64,000 bases of DNA from assembly GCF_900609055.1 (NCBI RefSeq), contig NZ_UXAW01000075.1, positions 1 through 64,000 on the forward strand, in the 5' to 3' direction. Under the pieces are notes generated by a model. The model did no database searches and was not told the origin of the DNA. It was given only the letters and a program-made list of their open reading frames with translations. The position numbers were made by a program, and so were the translations under genes. Position 1 is the stretch's first letter, and each line of letters starts with the position of its first letter. Origin of the DNA: Pseudogemmobacter humi. GTDB taxonomy: Bacteria > Pseudomonadota > Alphaproteobacteria > Rhodobacterales > Rhodobacteraceae. Below are positions 17,554 to 28,055 of this stretch, piece by piece.

Positions 17554-18644
17554 CGCTTTCCCTTTATATCGCGCGGCGTTTCGCCACCACCGTGGGCCAG
17601 GTCTTCCTGATCTTCTTCGGCATCCTGATGCTGATCGACATGATCGAGCAGCTGCGCAAGTTCTCGGGCAAGGGCGCGGGCCTCGGCGATGCGTTCCGGC
17701 TTTCGCTGCTGAACGTGCCCGAAACGCTCTACCGCATCCTGCCGCTGATCTTCGTCATGGGCTCGATCGCGCTGTTTCTCGGGCTGGCGCGGTCGTCGGA
17801 ACTGGTGGTGGTGCGCGCGGCCGGGCGCTCGGGGCTGCGGTTTCTGATGGTGCCGGTGCTGGTCGCCACGCTGATCGGCGCGCTGGCGGTGGCGGTGCTG
17901 AACCCGCTGGTCGCCGCCACCTCGCGCGCCTATGAGGATCTTTCGGCGGAATATGCCGCGCAGGGCGCGGTGCTCTCGGTCTCGGACGCCGGGCTCTGGC
18001 TGCGCCAGGGCGGCAGCTACGGCCAGACCGTGATCCAGGCGCAGCGCGCGGGCCTCGACGGCACCGTGCTGCACAATGTCTCGTTCCTGACCTTCGGCGA
18101 GCAGGGCGTGCCGGTGACCCGGATCGAGGCGGAAAGCGCGGAACTCACCCGCGGCGCCTGGATCATGACCGGCGCCAAGGTCTGGAACCTGAAGGCGGCC
18201 AACCCGGAACTCTCGGCCACCCGCTGGCCCGACGGCACCCGCCTGCCCTCGGATCTGACGCCCGAGCGGATCCGCGACAGTTTCGGCACTCCCTCGGCGG
18301 TGCCGGTCTGGCAGTTGCCGTCTTACATCGCCGGGCTGGAACAGGCCGGATTCTCGGCCCGCAGCTACCGGCTGTGGTTCCAGATGGAACTGGCGCAGCC
18401 GCTGCTTCTGACCGCGATGGTGCTGGTCGCCGCCGGTTTCACCATGCGCCATGCGCGGTTCGGCAAGACCGGGATCCGGGTGCTTTACGCCATCCTCGCC
18501 GGTTTCGCGCTGTTCTTCCTGCGCAACTTCGCCCAGGCCCTTGGCGACAGCGGGCAGATTCCGGTATCTCTGGCGGCATGGAGCCCGCCCTTGGCGGCGG
18601 TGCTGCTGGCGCTTGGGCTTCTCTTGCATCTGGAGGACGGCTGA
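17550..18644 (+). CDS. lptG: LPS export permease LptG
   Basis: A 364-residue partner of LptF with the same helix-jellyroll-helix plan: MTLSLYIARRFATTVGQVFLIFFGILMLI (quoted in part: SLYIARRFATTVGQVF) opens the first helix, and the C-terminal helices end near residue 360. The start overlaps the lptF stop in ATGA. It forms the transmembrane channel of the LptB2FG extractor. The lptD start follows its stop within two bases, so extractor and outer-membrane translocon are made from one message. Confidence 0.95.
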   Translation: MTLSLYIARRFATTVGQVFLIFFGILMLIDMIEQLRKFSGKGAGLGDAFRLSLLNVPETLYRILPLIFVMGSIALFLGLARSSELVVVRAAGRSGLRFLMVPVLVATLIGALAVAVLNPLVAATSRAYEDLSAEYAAQGAVLSVSDAGLWLRQGGSYGQTVIQAQRAGLDGTVLHNVSFLTFGEQGVPVTRIEAESAELTRGAWIMTGAKVWNLKAANPELSATRWPDGTRLPSDLTPERIRDSFGTPSAVPVWQLPSYIAGLEQAGFSARSYRLWFQMELAQPLLLTAMVLVAAGFTMRHARFGKTGIRVLYAILAGFALFFLRNFAQALGDSGQIPVSLAAWSPPLAAVLLALGLLLHLEDG

Positions 18645-18645
18645 C

Positions 18646-20811
18646 ATGCACCCCCGCCGTCTTTTCGCGGCTCTCGCGCTGACGGGCGCGCTGATGGGCA
18701 CACTGATCGCCGCGCTGGCGCTGCCCGCAGGCGCGCAGGAGCGTGCGACGCTGATCGCCGACCGGATGGAAATCTCGGGCGACAACCGGCTGAGCGCCGC
18801 CGGCAATGTCGAGGTGCTGCACCAGGGCTACCGGCTGACCGCGGCCCGCGTGACCTATGACAAAGCGGCGGATTCGCTGACCATCGACGGGCCTCTGACG
18901 CTCACCGACCCCGAGGGCCGCGTTCTGGTCCTCGCCTCGCAGGCGGCGCTCTCGGCCGATATGACCGAGGGGCTGCTGACCAGCGCGCGGCTTGTCCTCG
19001 ACCGCCAGTTGCAGCTTGCCGCCGACAGCATGGCGCGGATCGGCGGGCGGTATTCCACGCTCGACAATGTGGTGGCCTCGTCCTGCAAGGTCTGCGCCAG
19101 CCATCCGACGCCCTTGTGGGAGATCCGCGCCCGCCGGGTGATCCACGACGAAGAGGCGCGGATGATCTGGTTCGACCGCGCCCAGTTCCGCGTCGCCGGA
19201 GTGCCGGTGTTCTACATCCCGCGCCTGCGCCTGCCCGACCCTTCGCTCGACCGCGCGAGCGGCTTCCTTGCGCCCAGGCTGCGCACCACATCCAGCCTCG
19301 GGACCGGGCTGAAGATCCCTTATTTCATCACGCTCGGGCCGGACCGTGACCTGACCGTCACCCCCTATCTGACCACGAAGAACAGCAAGACGCTGGAACT
19401 GCGCTACCGCCAGGCCTTCCGCAGCGGCGCGATCGAGATCCAGGGCGCGGTGACCGGCGACGATCTGACCACCGATCCGCAGCGCGGCTATCTGCTGGCG
19501 CGCGGCAGTTTCGATCTGGTCAACGACTTCCGGCTGACCTTCGATCTGCAAACCACCTCGGACAACGCCTATCTGCTGGATTACGGCTATTCCGACCGTG
19601 ACCGGCTCGACAGCCGGCTGGAGCTGAGCCGGGTGCGCAGGAACGGTTTCTTCTCGGCCCGGCTGGTCAGCTTCCAGTCGCTGAGGGACCAGGACGACAA
19701 CGACACCCTGCCCTCGCTGGTCACCGACATGACCTTCCACCGCCGCTTCTCGCTGGGGCCGCTCGGAGGCATGGGCGGGCTCAGGGTGCAGACCCATTCG
19801 CATTACCGCACCTCGTCAAGCCCGCTCGACCCGGACGGCGACGGCATTTCGGACGGGCGCGATATGGGGCGGGTCTCGGTCCGCATCGACTGGCGGCGCA
19901 GTTTCGTCTCGGACCCCGGGATCGAAACGACCGTGCTGGGCGAGGCACAGCTCGACGCCTACCGCCTGCGCCAGGATGCGCTTTACGAAGGCCGCTACAC
20001 CCGCGCAAGCGCCGCGGCCGGGGTGGAGCTGCGCTGGCCCTGGCTGAAAGCGGCAGAGGGCGGCGCCGTCCATGTGATCGAGCCGGTGATCCAGCTTGTC
20101 GCCGCCGGGCGCGACGGCTCGGGCATTCCCAACGAGGATTCGGTGCTGGTCGAATTCGACGAGGGCGGGCTCTGGTCGCTCGACCGCTTTCCGGGTGCCG
20201 ACGCGATCGAGCAATCCAGCCGCGCCAATCTGGGCGTGACCTGGACGCGCTACGATCCGGCGGGCTGGAATGTGGGCTTCACCCTCGGCAAAGTGCTGCG
20301 GGTGAGCGACAAAGACAGCTTCGGCCCCGCCTCGGGCCTGGGCGGACTGAGCTCGGACTGGCTGACGGCGGCAAGTTTCAGCCTGGCGAACGGCTTTTCC
20401 GCCACCGGCCGGGCGGTGTTCGACGACGATCTGGAGCTGTCGAAAGGCGAATTGCGCCTTGCGCTCAGCTCGGGGCGGCTGTCGCTGGCATCCTCGGCGC
20501 TCTGGGCGGTGGCCGATACCACCGAGAACCGCCCGGCCCCCTCGCGCGAGCTGACCTTCGATGCGGCCTGGCAGGTGAACCCCGCGCTCGTTGCCAAGGC
20601 CGAGGGGCGCTACGACTTCGAATCGCATCGCGGCACCATCGCCGGGCTGGGGGTGGAATTCCGCAACGAATGCGTGGCGGTGGATCTTTCCCTCTCGCGC
20701 CGCTTCACATCGTCGGATAGTGTGACGCCGACCACGGATTTCGGCCTTTCGGTCGATCTGATCGGATTTGGCAGCGGCAGAACGGCCGGCCCGTCGCGGC
20801 GCTGCTACTGA
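18646..20811 (+). CDS. lptD: LPS-assembly protein LptD
   Basis: A 721-residue outer-membrane protein. N-terminal signal peptide (residues 1-31, ending PAGAQ), an OstA/jellyroll periplasmic domain (about 35-130) and a large C-terminal beta-barrel. The protein has the paired cysteines SCKVC near residue 150, plus C-terminal Cys in RNECVAVDL and RRCY, candidates for disulfides as in E. coli LptD. With LptE it inserts LPS into the outer leaflet. TGGAGG precedes the ATG. The next gene encodes SurA, a chaperone for such barrels, in the same run. Confidence 0.95.
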   Translation: MHPRRLFAALALTGALMGTLIAALALPAGAQERATLIADRMEISGDNRLSAAGNVEVLHQGYRLTAARVTYDKAADSLTIDGPLTLTDPEGRVLVLASQAALSADMTEGLLTSARLVLDRQLQLAADSMARIGGRYSTLDNVVASSCKVCASHPTPLWEIRARRVIHDEEARMIWFDRAQFRVAGVPVFYIPRLRLPDPSLDRASGFLAPRLRTTSSLGTGLKIPYFITLGPDRDLTVTPYLTTKNSKTLELRYRQAFRSGAIEIQGAVTGDDLTTDPQRGYLLARGSFDLVNDFRLTFDLQTTSDNAYLLDYGYSDRDRLDSRLELSRVRRNGFFSARLVSFQSLRDQDDNDTLPSLVTDMTFHRRFSLGPLGGMGGLRVQTHSHYRTSSSPLDPDGDGISDGRDMGRVSVRIDWRRSFVSDPGIETTVLGEAQLDAYRLRQDALYEGRYTRASAAAGVELRWPWLKAAEGGAVHVIEPVIQLVAAGRDGSGIPNEDSVLVEFDEGGLWSLDRFPGADAIEQSSRANLGVTWTRYDPAGWNVGFTLGKVLRVSDKDSFGPASGLGGLSSDWLTAASFSLANGFSATGRAVFDDDLELSKGELRLALSSGRLSLASSALWAVADTTENRPAPSRELTFDAAWQVNPALVAKAEGRYDFESHRGTIAGLGVEFRNECVAVDLSLSRRFTSSDSVTPTTDFGLSVDLIGFGSGRTAGPSRRCY

Positions 20812-20819
20812 AAACGCTG

Positions 20820-22136
20820 ATGAAAACAGCCGGGGCGACAACAGCGCCCGAGGCGCGGAAAAACGGGCAGACGGTCGGGAAGATGACGAAACCGCAAGAC
20901 GTGCAGCGCATGGGGCAAGGGTCGAAGACGCTGGGGGCCGCGCTTCTGGCCGCGCTGCTTCTCGGGGCCTCGGGCGGCGCTGTGACCTTCCCCGCCCCGG
21001 CGATGGCGCAGAACCTTTTCGCGCCGCGGCTTTACGTGAACGACCAGGTGATCACCGAATACGAGGTGGTCCAGCGCGCTTTGTTCCTGCAACTGCTGAA
21101 CGCGCCCGGAGATCCCGAGACCGAGGCGGTCAAGTCGCTGATCGACGACCGGCTGCGCATGACCGAGGCGAAGCGCCTTGGCGTGAAGCTGACGCCCGAG
21201 GAACTGGCCAATGGGATGGAGGAATTCGCCTCGCGCGCCAGCCTGACCGCCGAGCAGCTTGTCGCCGAATTGCAGAAGGTCGGCATCGCGCCCGAGACCT
21301 ATCGCGATTTCGTCCATGCCGGCGCGATCTGGCGCAAGATCGTCCGCGACCGCTATACCGGCCGGGTGCCGGTTTCCGAGGCCGATGTCGACAAATTCCT
21401 CGATTCCGCCACCCGGCCGCGGGCGCTGAAGGTGCTGGTCTCGGAACTGGTGATCCCGGCCGAGCCGGGCAAGGAAGAGGCCGCGCTCGCGCTGGCGAAA
21501 CGGCTGTCGCAGGAAATCACCACCGAGGGCGGTTTCGCCGCCGCGGCGCGCCAGCATTCGGCGGCGCCGACCGCGCCCTCGGGCGGGCGTATCCCCGACT
21601 GGTTGCCGCTGTCGAACCTGCCGCCGGCGATCTCTTCGCAGCTGCTGGCGCTTGGCGACGGCGATGTCTCGGCGCCGGTGGTGGTGCCGGGCGCGGTGGT
21701 TCTGTTCCAGTTGCGCGGCATCGCGAAGGATGAAAGAGCGGCGCCGGTCAGCGTCAGCGTCGAATGGGCCGATCTGGTGATCGCGAACGATCCGGCCGAA
21801 CTGGCGCGGATCCGGGCCGGGGCTGACACCTGCAACGACCTTTACGCGCTGGCGCGCGGGCTGCCGCCCGAACAGCTGACGATCCGCAGCCAGAACGTGG
21901 CCGAACTGTCGCCCGAGGTCGGGCTGGAACTGGCGAAGCTGGACATCAACGAATTCGCCGTCCTGCCGCGCGGCGATGCGATCCGGCTGATCATGCTGTG
22001 CAAACGCCAGCCGGTGACCGAGGCCGAGCCCAACCGCGAGCGGATCAAGGAGCAGATCCTGAACCAGAAGCTCGACGGGATGGCCGAGAACTACCTTGAG
22101 GAACTGCGCCACGCCGCGCTGATCCGCGAGCCGTAA
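20820..22136 (+). CDS. surA: Periplasmic chaperone and peptidyl-prolyl isomerase SurA-like
   Basis: A 438-residue (as drawn) SurA-family protein: signal sequence around residues 38-63 ending PAPAMAQ, a SurA N-terminal chaperone domain (NDQVITEYEVVQRALFLQLL...), a parvulin-like rotamase domain (about 160-270) and a C-terminal helix. The start is uncertain: ATGs at 20820, 20883 and 20910 are in frame and none has a good SD; the later ones would shorten the unusually long n-region. It escorts outer-membrane proteins such as LptD. It sits 8 bases after lptD and 1 base before pdxA, the same order as in many Proteobacteria. Confidence 0.92.
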   Translation: MKTAGATTAPEARKNGQTVGKMTKPQDVQRMGQGSKTLGAALLAALLLGASGGAVTFPAPAMAQNLFAPRLYVNDQVITEYEVVQRALFLQLLNAPGDPETEAVKSLIDDRLRMTEAKRLGVKLTPEELANGMEEFASRASLTAEQLVAELQKVGIAPETYRDFVHAGAIWRKIVRDRYTGRVPVSEADVDKFLDSATRPRALKVLVSELVIPAEPGKEEAALALAKRLSQEITTEGGFAAAARQHSAAPTAPSGGRIPDWLPLSNLPPAISSQLLALGDGDVSAPVVVPGAVVLFQLRGIAKDERAAPVSVSVEWADLVIANDPAELARIRAGADTCNDLYALARGLPPEQLTIRSQNVAELSPEVGLELAKLDINEFAVLPRGDAIRLIMLCKRQPVTEAEPNRERIKEQILNQKLDGMAENYLEELRHAALIREP

Positions 22137-22137
22137 C

Positions 22138-23103
22138 ATGCGCCCCGTCGCCCTGTCCTGCGGCGATCCGGCGGGAATCGGCCCCGAGATCGCGGTGAAG
22201 GCGCGCGCCGCGCTGGCCGGGGAGCTGCCGTTCTTCTGGATCGGCGATCCGCGCCACCTGCCGCCCGGCACAAACTGGACAGAGATCGCCACGCCGGCCG
22301 GGGCTGCGGCAGTGCCCGCCGACAGGCTGCCGGTCCTGCCCCTGGCTTTCGCGCAGGAGGCGGTGCCGGGGCAGCCCTCGGGGGCCAATGCCGAAGGGGT
22401 GATCCGCGCCATCGAGCGCGCGGTCGCTCTGGTGAGGGAGGGCGCGGCCTCGGCGCTTTGCACCGCGCCGATCGCCAAGAAGGTGCTGATCGACGGCGCC
22501 GGTTTCGGCTTTCCCGGCCATACCGAGTTTCTGGCCCATCTCGCCGGGGCCGGGCGGGTGGTGATGATGCTGGCCTGCCCCCAGTTGCGGGTGGTGCCCG
22601 CGACCATCCATATCGCGCTGCGCGAGGTTCCCGCCGCGCTGACCGAAAGCCTCCTGGAAGAGACCATCCGCATCACCCATGCCGGGCTGATCCGCGACTT
22701 CGGCCTCGCTGCGCCGCGGATCGCGGTGGCGGGGCTGAACCCCCATGCCGGCGAGGGCGGCGCCATGGGCGACGAGGAGGAGCGGATGATCCGCCCGCTG
22801 GTCGCCCGGCTGGCGGCCGAAGGAATGCTTATCCGCGGCCCCCTGCCCGCGGACACGATGTTTCACGCGGGCGCGCGGGTGGGCTATGACGCCGCGGTCT
22901 GCGCCTATCACGACCAGGCACTGATCCCGATCAAGACCCTCGACTTCGACGGCGGGGTGAATGTGACGCTGGGCCTGCCGTTCGTGCGCACCTCTCCTGA
23001 TCATGGCACCGCTTTCGACATCGCCGGGAAGGGGATCGCCTCGCCCGCCAGCCTGATCGCAGCCCTGCGGCTGGCGCGGGACATGGCTTTGGCGCGGGGA
23101 TAA
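22138..23103 (+). CDS. pdxA: 4-hydroxythreonine-4-phosphate dehydrogenase
   Basis: A 321-residue PdxA, the NAD-dependent enzyme of the DXP-dependent vitamin B6 pathway. Seen: [41 protein letters not shown] (quoted in part: [12 protein letters not shown]), the metal-binding [10 protein letters not shown], and the [13 protein letters not shown] and [16 protein letters not shown] motifs. It is a cytosolic homodimer with a bound metal. It is one base after the surA stop and upstream of rsmA. Confidence 0.97.
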   Translation: MRPVALSCGDPAGIGPEIAVKARAALAGELPFFWIGDPRHLPPGTNWTEIATPAGAAAVPADRLPVLPLAFAQEAVPGQPSGANAEGVIRAIERAVALVREGAASALCTAPIAKKVLIDGAGFGFPGHTEFLAHLAGAGRVVMMLACPQLRVVPATIHIALREVPAALTESLLEETIRITHAGLIRDFGLAAPRIAVAGLNPHAGEGGAMGDEEERMIRPLVARLAAEGMLIRGPLPADTMFHAGARVGYDAAVCAYHDQALIPIKTLDFDGGVNVTLGLPFVRTSPDHGTAFDIAGKGIASPASLIAALRLARDMALARG

Positions 23104-23146
23104 GGCGGGGGCCAGCCCCCGCGCCGCCGCCTTGCGGCGCCGGCTT

Positions 23147-23175
23147 CCCCCGGGGTATTTGGGTCAGGATGAAAG
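23147..23175. repeat. Dispersed intergenic repeat abutting the rsmA SD
   Basis: CCCCGGGGTATTTGGGTCAGGATGAAAG (in parts) is an inverted-orientation copy of the CTTTCATCCTGACCCAAATA family. It ends directly before the AGGAGG of rsmA, so the repeat and the translation-initiation region are continuous. Confidence 0.7.
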
Positions 23176-23188
23176 ACAGGAGGCCCGT

Positions 23189-24028
23189 TTGGGAACCATC
23201 GACGGCCTGCCGCCCCTGCGCGAGGTGATAGAGGCGCATGATCTGGTGGCGAAGAAGCAGCTCGGGCAGAACTTCCTGCTGGATCTGAACCTGACTGCCA
23301 AGATCGCGCGCTGCGCCGGGGATCTGACCGGATACGACGTTCTGGAGGTGGGGCCGGGCCCGGGGGGGCTGACGCGGGGCCTTCTGGCCGAAGGCGCGCG
23401 CCATGTGGTCGCGGTCGAGAAGGACGCGCGCGCGCTGCCCGCCCTCGCGGAGATTGCGGCGGCTTATCCGGGGCGGCTGACGGTTCTGCACGGCGATGCG
23501 CTGGAACTGGATCTGACCGCGCATCTGAAACCGCCGGTGAAGGTGGTGGCGAACCTGCCCTATAACGTGGGCACCGAGCTTCTGATCCGCTGGCTGTCGC
23601 CCCCGGCCTGGCCGCCGTTCTGGCAGAGCCTGACGCTGATGTTCCAGAAGGAAGTGGCCGAGCGGATCGTGGCGAAGCCGCGGACCGATCATTACGGGCG
23701 GCTGGCGCTGCTGGCGCAATGGCGGGCGGAGGCGCGGATCGTGATGAGCCTGCCGCCCGAGGCCTTCACGCCTGCGCCGAAGGTGCATTCGGCGGTGGTG
23801 CATCTGACCCGGCTGGAGGAGCCGCGCTATCCCGCCGACGGCAGGGTGCTGGCGCGGATCACCGCCATGGCCTTCAACCAGCGGCGCAAGATGCTGCGGT
23901 CCTCGCTGAAGGGGCTGGCGCCGGATGTCGAAGACCGGCTGCTGGCGGTGGGTATTCCGCCGACCGCCCGGGCCGAGGAGATCGGGCTGGAAGCCTTCTG
24001 CGCGCTTGCGCGCAACATCGCCGGCTAA
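23189..24028 (+). CDS. rsmA: 16S rRNA dimethyladenosine transferase (KsgA)
   Basis: A 279-residue methyltransferase that dimethylates two adenosines near the 3' end of 16S rRNA. The start is TTG at 23189, behind a perfect AGGAGG five bases away; it gives [19 protein letters not shown]. Seen: [14 protein letters not shown]-binding [11 protein letters not shown], acidic VEKD, the [11 protein letters not shown] catalytic motif and [14 protein letters not shown]. Length matches relatives in this family. It is probably expressed from the surA-pdxA transcript and ends before the DUF4167 terminator. Confidence 0.96.
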   Translation: MGTIDGLPPLREVIEAHDLVAKKQLGQNFLLDLNLTAKIARCAGDLTGYDVLEVGPGPGGLTRGLLAEGARHVVAVEKDARALPALAEIAAAYPGRLTVLHGDALELDLTAHLKPPVKVVANLPYNVGTELLIRWLSPPAWPPFWQSLTLMFQKEVAERIVAKPRTDHYGRLALLAQWRAEARIVMSLPPEAFTPAPKVHSAVVHLTRLEEPRYPADGRVLARITAMAFNQRRKMLRSSLKGLAPDVEDRLLAVGIPPTARAEEIGLEAFCALARNIAG

Positions 24029-24036
24029 AGACGAAA

Positions 24037-24067
24037 AAGGCGGAAAGACCGGGGGTCTTTCCGCCTT
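24037..24067 (-). terminator. Strong terminator between rsmA and DUF4167 gene
   Basis: Perfect 14-bp stem AAGGCGGAAAGACC/GGTCTTTCCGCCTT with a 3-base loop. On the minus strand it is followed by TTTCGTC, extending the U-run, so it ends the DUF4167 gene and can also stop rsmA transcripts. Confidence 0.9.
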
Positions 24068-24071
24068 GGGT

Positions 24072-24887
24072 TCATTCCGCCGCTGCGGGCGTGTCGGGGG
24101 CGCCGCCGCCCGATCCGCCCTCATCTGTCTTGCCCTCGCCCGATTTGCGGGGCCGGCTGGCGCGGCGCGGTTTGGCCTCTTCGCCCTGCGCTTTGGGCGC
24201 GCGCGGTGCCTTCGGGGTTTCGCGGGGCGTATCGCCGCCCGCCTCTTCGCGCGCCCGGGGCGGGCGCTGGCTGCGCGGGCTGCGCGCGGCGCGCTCTTCC
24301 TTCGGTGCAGGCGCGGTCTCGGGGGCCGGAGCCTGGACCGGGGCCTGGACCGGAGCCTCGGCTGCTGCGGGTTCGGAAACCACGGGGGCCGCCGGAGCCG
24401 CACCGGCCGGAGAGGTTTCCGGCAGTTCGACCAGACCGCCCTCGCCCGTACCGAAGTCGATCACATCCTGAGCGGCCGCCGCGGGCTGGCCGCCACGCTC
24501 GCCCTGCGGGCGATGCTGATCGCGATCCCGGTCGCGCTCTCCCCGGTCGCTCCGGTCGCCGCGATCATTGCGGTCGCGGAACTCGCGGTTGCCGTTCTGC
24601 TGCTGATACTGCTGCTGACGCGCTTCCTGTTCGGCGGCGAGTTCACGCTGCGCCTCGGCCAGCATCCGTGTGTAATGCTCGGCGTGCTGAAGGAAATTCT
24701 CAGCCGCCACGCGGTCGTTCGAGAGCTGGGCATCACGCGCCAGCATCTGGTATTTCTCGATAATCTGCTGCGGCGTGCCGCGCACCTTACCCTCTGGCCC
24801 CGACGAATCGAACACGCGATTGACGATATTGCCCAGAGAGCGCGGGCGGTTCTGGCTGGAACGCGAGCGTTTCTTGGAAGAGCGCAT
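24072..24887 (-). CDS. DUF4167 domain protein with disordered tail
   Basis: A 271-residue protein with a conserved N-terminal DUF4167 domain (about residues 1-85: RSSKKRSRSSQNRPRSLGNIVNRVFDS opens it, quoted in part as RPRSLGNIVNRVFDS; then VRGTPQQIIEKYQMLARDA) followed by a low-complexity Q-, R/D- and A/P-rich tail. Basic N-terminus and RNA-binding-like composition suggest nucleic-acid binding; the function is unknown. AGGAAAAG precedes the ATG. In many Alphaproteobacteria it stands directly downstream of prfA-prmC as here, which hints at a translation-related role. Confidence 0.88.
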   Translation of the reverse strand: MRSSKKRSRSSQNRPRSLGNIVNRVFDSSGPEGKVRGTPQQIIEKYQMLARDAQLSNDRVAAENFLQHAEHYTRMLAEAQRELAAEQEARQQQYQQQNGNREFRDRNDRGDRSDRGERDRDRDQHRPQGERGGQPAAAAQDVIDFGTGEGGLVELPETSPAGAAPAAPVVSEPAAAEAPVQAPVQAPAPETAPAPKEERAARSPRSQRPPRAREEAGGDTPRETPKAPRAPKAQGEEAKPRRASRPRKSGEGKTDEGGSGGGAPDTPAAAE

Positions 24888-25116
24888 CTTTTCCTAAATG
24901 AGCAAAGGATCACTTAGCCCCGTCGAAGCCGAATCTTCCGGCTGAACAATACGAGAGGCCTGATCGGGTTTTGCGCGGGGCGTGCCAGCCAAGGCTGTCC
25001 GAGCCGCCGCATGGGACTGCATAAACATGCGCCGGGGGGCGTGGCAAGGCAATTCTCGGTCAAAGCGCCGTGTTTCCGTACGAAACCGGGCAAAATCGCG
25101 CGATGTGGCGGATTTA

Positions 25117-25136
25117 CCCCGCCCCTTGCGGCGGGG
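25117..25136 (-). terminator. GC hairpin after prmC
   Basis: 7-bp stem CCCCGCC/GGCGGGG with a 6-base loop, 10 bases past the prmC stop. No U-run follows on the minus strand, so termination is only probable. Confidence 0.3.
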
Positions 25137-25145
25137 ATCCGCCGC

Positions 25146-25997
25146 TCAGGCCGGCCGACGGCCCGCGACCACCCGGTCGCGGGTGTCGAGATCGGGCAGG
25201 ATGCGGATGTCCCTGATGCCCTGCTCGGCGAGGAGGGCCGAGACCGCCGCGCCCTGCGTCGGGCCGATCTCGAACAGGATCCGGCCGCCGGGGGCCAGCA
25301 TCCGGGGCAGTTCGCGGCAGATCGCGCGATAGGCATCAAGCCCGTCTCCGCCCGGGGTCAGCGCGATCTGCGGATCCCAGTCCAGCACTTCGGGCGCCAG
25401 ACCGGCCATTTCATCGGCCGCGATATAGGGCGGGTTCGACACGACCAGATCGAAGTATCCGCGCCCCCCGTCCCACCAGTCCCCGTCGGTCCAGTCGCAC
25501 CGGCAGAAATCCACCCGCTCCGAAAGGCCGAGCGCGACGGCGTTCTCATCCGCGAGGCCGAGCGCCGCGCCCGAATAATCCGCGCCGAGGCCCATCGCCC
25601 CCGGCATCCCGTGCAGGCAGGAAAGCAGGATGCAGCCCGAGCCGGTGCCGAGATCGAGGATCCGGGCGAAGGGCTCGCGCAGCGCCTCTTCCACGAGGGT
25701 CTCGGTCTCGGGGCGCGGATCGAGCACCTCGGGCGTGACGCGGAAGGAGAGCCCGTGAAACAACCGGGTTCCGGTGATTTTCGAGACCGGCTTGCGCAAG
25801 GCGCGCGCGGCGATGGCGGCCTCGAACCGCTGCGCCGCATCCGGCCCGAGGGGATCGCGGATCACGAGGGACAGCCGCGCCGGATCCAGCCCGAGCGCAT
25901 GGGCCAGCAGCAGCCGCGCGTCGCGGGCCGGGTCTTCGACACCCGCAGCCCGCAGCCGCGCCACGGCACCGATCAGCGCGGCCTGGGCGGTGCTCAT
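25146..25997 (-). CDS. prmC: Release factor glutamine methyltransferase
   Basis: A 283-residue HemK/PrmC enzyme that methylates the Gln of the GGQ motif in RF1 and RF2. Seen: the helical N-terminal domain (1-85), [15 protein letters not shown], the SAM motif [16 protein letters not shown], and the catalytic VVSNPPYI. The start overlaps the prfA stop (ATGA), so the modifying enzyme is made together with its substrate. Confidence 0.96.
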   Translation of the reverse strand: MSTAQAALIGAVARLRAAGVEDPARDARLLLAHALGLDPARLSLVIRDPLGPDAAQRFEAAIAARALRKPVSKITGTRLFHGLSFRVTPEVLDPRPETETLVEEALREPFARILDLGTGSGCILLSCLHGMPGAMGLGADYSGAALGLADENAVALGLSERVDFCRCDWTDGDWWDGGRGYFDLVVSNPPYIAADEMAGLAPEVLDWDPQIALTPGGDGLDAYRAICRELPRMLAPGGRILFEIGPTQGAAVSALLAEQGIRDIRILPDLDTRDRVVAGRRPA

Positions 25998-27043
25998 TCG
26001 ATTTCCGCCAAGCGTTCGGCCTGGTCATGGGCGATCAGCGCGTCGATCACCTCGGTCAGATCGCCCTGCATGATCTGCGGCAAAGCGTAGAGCGTCAGGT
26101 TGATGCGGTGATCGGTCATCCTTCCTTGCGGAAAGTTGTAAGTGCGGATGCGCTCGGAACGGTCGCCCGAGCCGACCTGGGCCTTGCGCTCGGCCGCGCG
26201 GGCATTGGCGAGGCGCTCGCGCTCCAGCTCGTAAAGCCGGGCGCGCAGGACCTGCATGGCGATGGCACGGTTCTGGTGCTGGCTCTTTTCCGAACTGGTC
26301 ACGACGATGCCGGACGGCAGATGGGTGATGCGCACCGCCGAATCGGTGGTGTTGACGTGCTGGCCGCCCGCCCCGCTGCTGCGCATCGTGTCGATGCGGA
26401 TGTCTGCGGCGGGGATGTCGATATCGACCTCCTCGGCCTCGGGCAGCACGGCGACGGTCGCGGCCGAGGTATGGATGCGCCCGCCCGCCTCGGTCTCGGG
26501 CACGCGCTGCACGCGGTGGACGCCGGATTCGTATTTCAGCCTGGCATAGACGCCCTCGCCCCGGACATGGGCGGTGAATTCCTTCACCCCGCCCAGATCG
26601 GAGAGCTGGCTTTCCAGCACGCTGAACTGCCAGCCCATCCGCTCGGCATACCGCTGATACATCCGCGCGAGGTCGGCGGCGAAAAGGCTGGCTTCCTCGC
26701 CCCCGGTGCCGGGCCGGATTTCAAGGATCGCCGGGCGGGCATCGGCGGCGTCCTTCGGCAACAGCGCAAGCCGCAGGCGCTGCTCCATCGCGGGCAGGTC
26801 CGCGCGCAGACGGGCGAGCTCCTCTTCGGCCAGCATCCGCATCTCGGGATCGGCCAGCATCGCCTCGGCGGCGGCGATCTCATCCAGCGCCGCGCGCCAG
26901 GCTGCGATCCCGGCCACCACCGGGCCGAGTTCGGAATATTCGCGGCTGAGCGCGGCGATCTCGTCGCCGCCGCCCGCGTTCAGCCGAGCCTCGACATATT
27001 CGAAACGCTCGGTGATGCGGGCAAGTTTGTCCATGGGCACCAT
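25994..27043 (-). CDS. prfA: Peptide chain release factor 1
   Basis: A 349-residue RF1. Seen: the helical domain 1, the [14 protein letters not shown] block, the catalytic [20 protein letters not shown] loop and the [18 protein letters not shown]-terminal motif of class-1 release factors. The start at 27043 ([10 protein letters not shown]) follows AGGAAAAAGCC; the ATG nine bases on is an alternative. It terminates at UAA and UAG. Co-translated with prmC. Confidence 0.97.
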   Translation of the reverse strand: MVPMDKLARITERFEYVEARLNAGGGDEIAALSREYSELGPVVAGIAAWRAALDEIAAAEAMLADPEMRMLAEEELARLRADLPAMEQRLRLALLPKDAADARPAILEIRPGTGGEEASLFAADLARMYQRYAERMGWQFSVLESQLSDLGGVKEFTAHVRGEGVYARLKYESGVHRVQRVPETEAGGRIHTSAATVAVLPEAEEVDIDIPAADIRIDTMRSSGAGGQHVNTTDSAVRITHLPSGIVVTSSEKSQHQNRAIAMQVLRARLYELERERLANARAAERKAQVGSGDRSERIRTYNFPQGRMTDHRINLTLYALPQIMQGDLTEVIDALIAHDQAERLAEIE

Positions 27044-27074
27044 GGCTTTTTCCTGGCGCGGCCTGCGCCCCGGG

Positions 27075-27956
27075 TCAAGAGCGCGCGTCCCCCGAATCCC
27101 TCGCGGCCCGGATCGCGGCCAACAGCCGCTGCCGCACGGGCCCGAGGTAACGGTCGGACCATTCCATCCGCCGCCCCTTGTGGTCGGTGACGATCCGGGC
27201 CTCGGGCAGGTCGAGCAGCGCCTGCGGCTTCACCTCATCGCCGGGAAGCGTGATCGCCACCAGCCTGGCCCGGCGCGCGCGCACCCAGGGCAGCGCGCCG
27301 CAGAGCCGCCCGAACCAGAGCCGGGGGAACATGAATTCTGTCGGGAATTTCACCACCGCCGAACGCGGCACCGCGCGCATCACCGGCTGCGCCACCCAGG
27401 ACAGAAACCGCTCGTCGGCCCGCATCGGCGTGCCACGGAACTCCGGCTGCGCCGCGGCCATCTCCAGGAAGCGCGCGGCAACGAAGCCACAATGCGCGGG
27501 ATGCCAGACCACGACCGAACTGTTGCCGCGAGCATAGCGCCGCCCTCCGCTGAGCCGCCACAGCCAGCGCGCAAATGCGCCGAACGGCAGCACGGCGCTT
27601 TGCAGGATCGAAATTTCCGTCTCGCTGCGGCGCAGGGCGACGAGGCGCGCGATGTCGCCCAGCACCACCGTGTCGAGGTCGAGAAACACCGCCGGCATGT
27701 CGTCCGGCACCACGCCACCCCGGAACATGGCAAGTTTGGCCTGGCAGCCGCCGCCCATCCAGGCCGGTTGCAGGAACTCGGGCGGGAAATCCACGCAGCG
27801 CACCTGCGCGGCCAGCCCCTCGCGCGGGCGGTCGGTGATCAGCACCACCCGCGCCGGTGCGAACGAGCGCGCGCAGACCGCCGCAACGAGGCCGTTCACA
27901 TCCGAAACGCCATATTTCGTGCCCCAGAGCATAAGTACCAGTTGCCAGTTTTGCAT
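27075..27956 (-). CDS. Glycosyltransferase-like protein (DxD motif)
   Basis: A 293-residue protein, probably cytosolic. N-terminal [21 protein letters not shown], then [14 protein letters not shown] with a DxD metal and sugar-nucleotide motif near residue 94, ADERFLSWV near 180 and a basic C-terminus. The pattern is that of the GT-A fold, GT8-like, as in family members of Rhodobacteraceae often linked to surface glycans. No other glycan gene is adjacent; it lies just upstream of prfA on the same strand, 31 bases away. Donor and acceptor are unknown. Confidence 0.75.
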   Translation of the reverse strand: MQNWQLVLMLWGTKYGVSDVNGLVAAVCARSFAPARVVLITDRPREGLAAQVRCVDFPPEFLQPAWMGGGCQAKLAMFRGGVVPDDMPAVFLDLDTVVLGDIARLVALRRSETEISILQSAVLPFGAFARWLWRLSGGRRYARGNSSVVVWHPAHCGFVAARFLEMAAAQPEFRGTPMRADERFLSWVAQPVMRAVPRSAVVKFPTEFMFPRLWFGRLCGALPWVRARRARLVAITLPGDEVKPQALLDLPEARIVTDHKGRRMEWSDRYLGPVRQRLLAAIRAARDSGDARS

Positions 27957-28055
27957 CGCCCACCACCCGGCCGCCGGATGTCTCCGTCATGCACCTCGCG
28001 CGAGATTATCCCGGTCTCGGGCGGGCAACCAGAGGTCACCCCCCGGCTCAATGGT

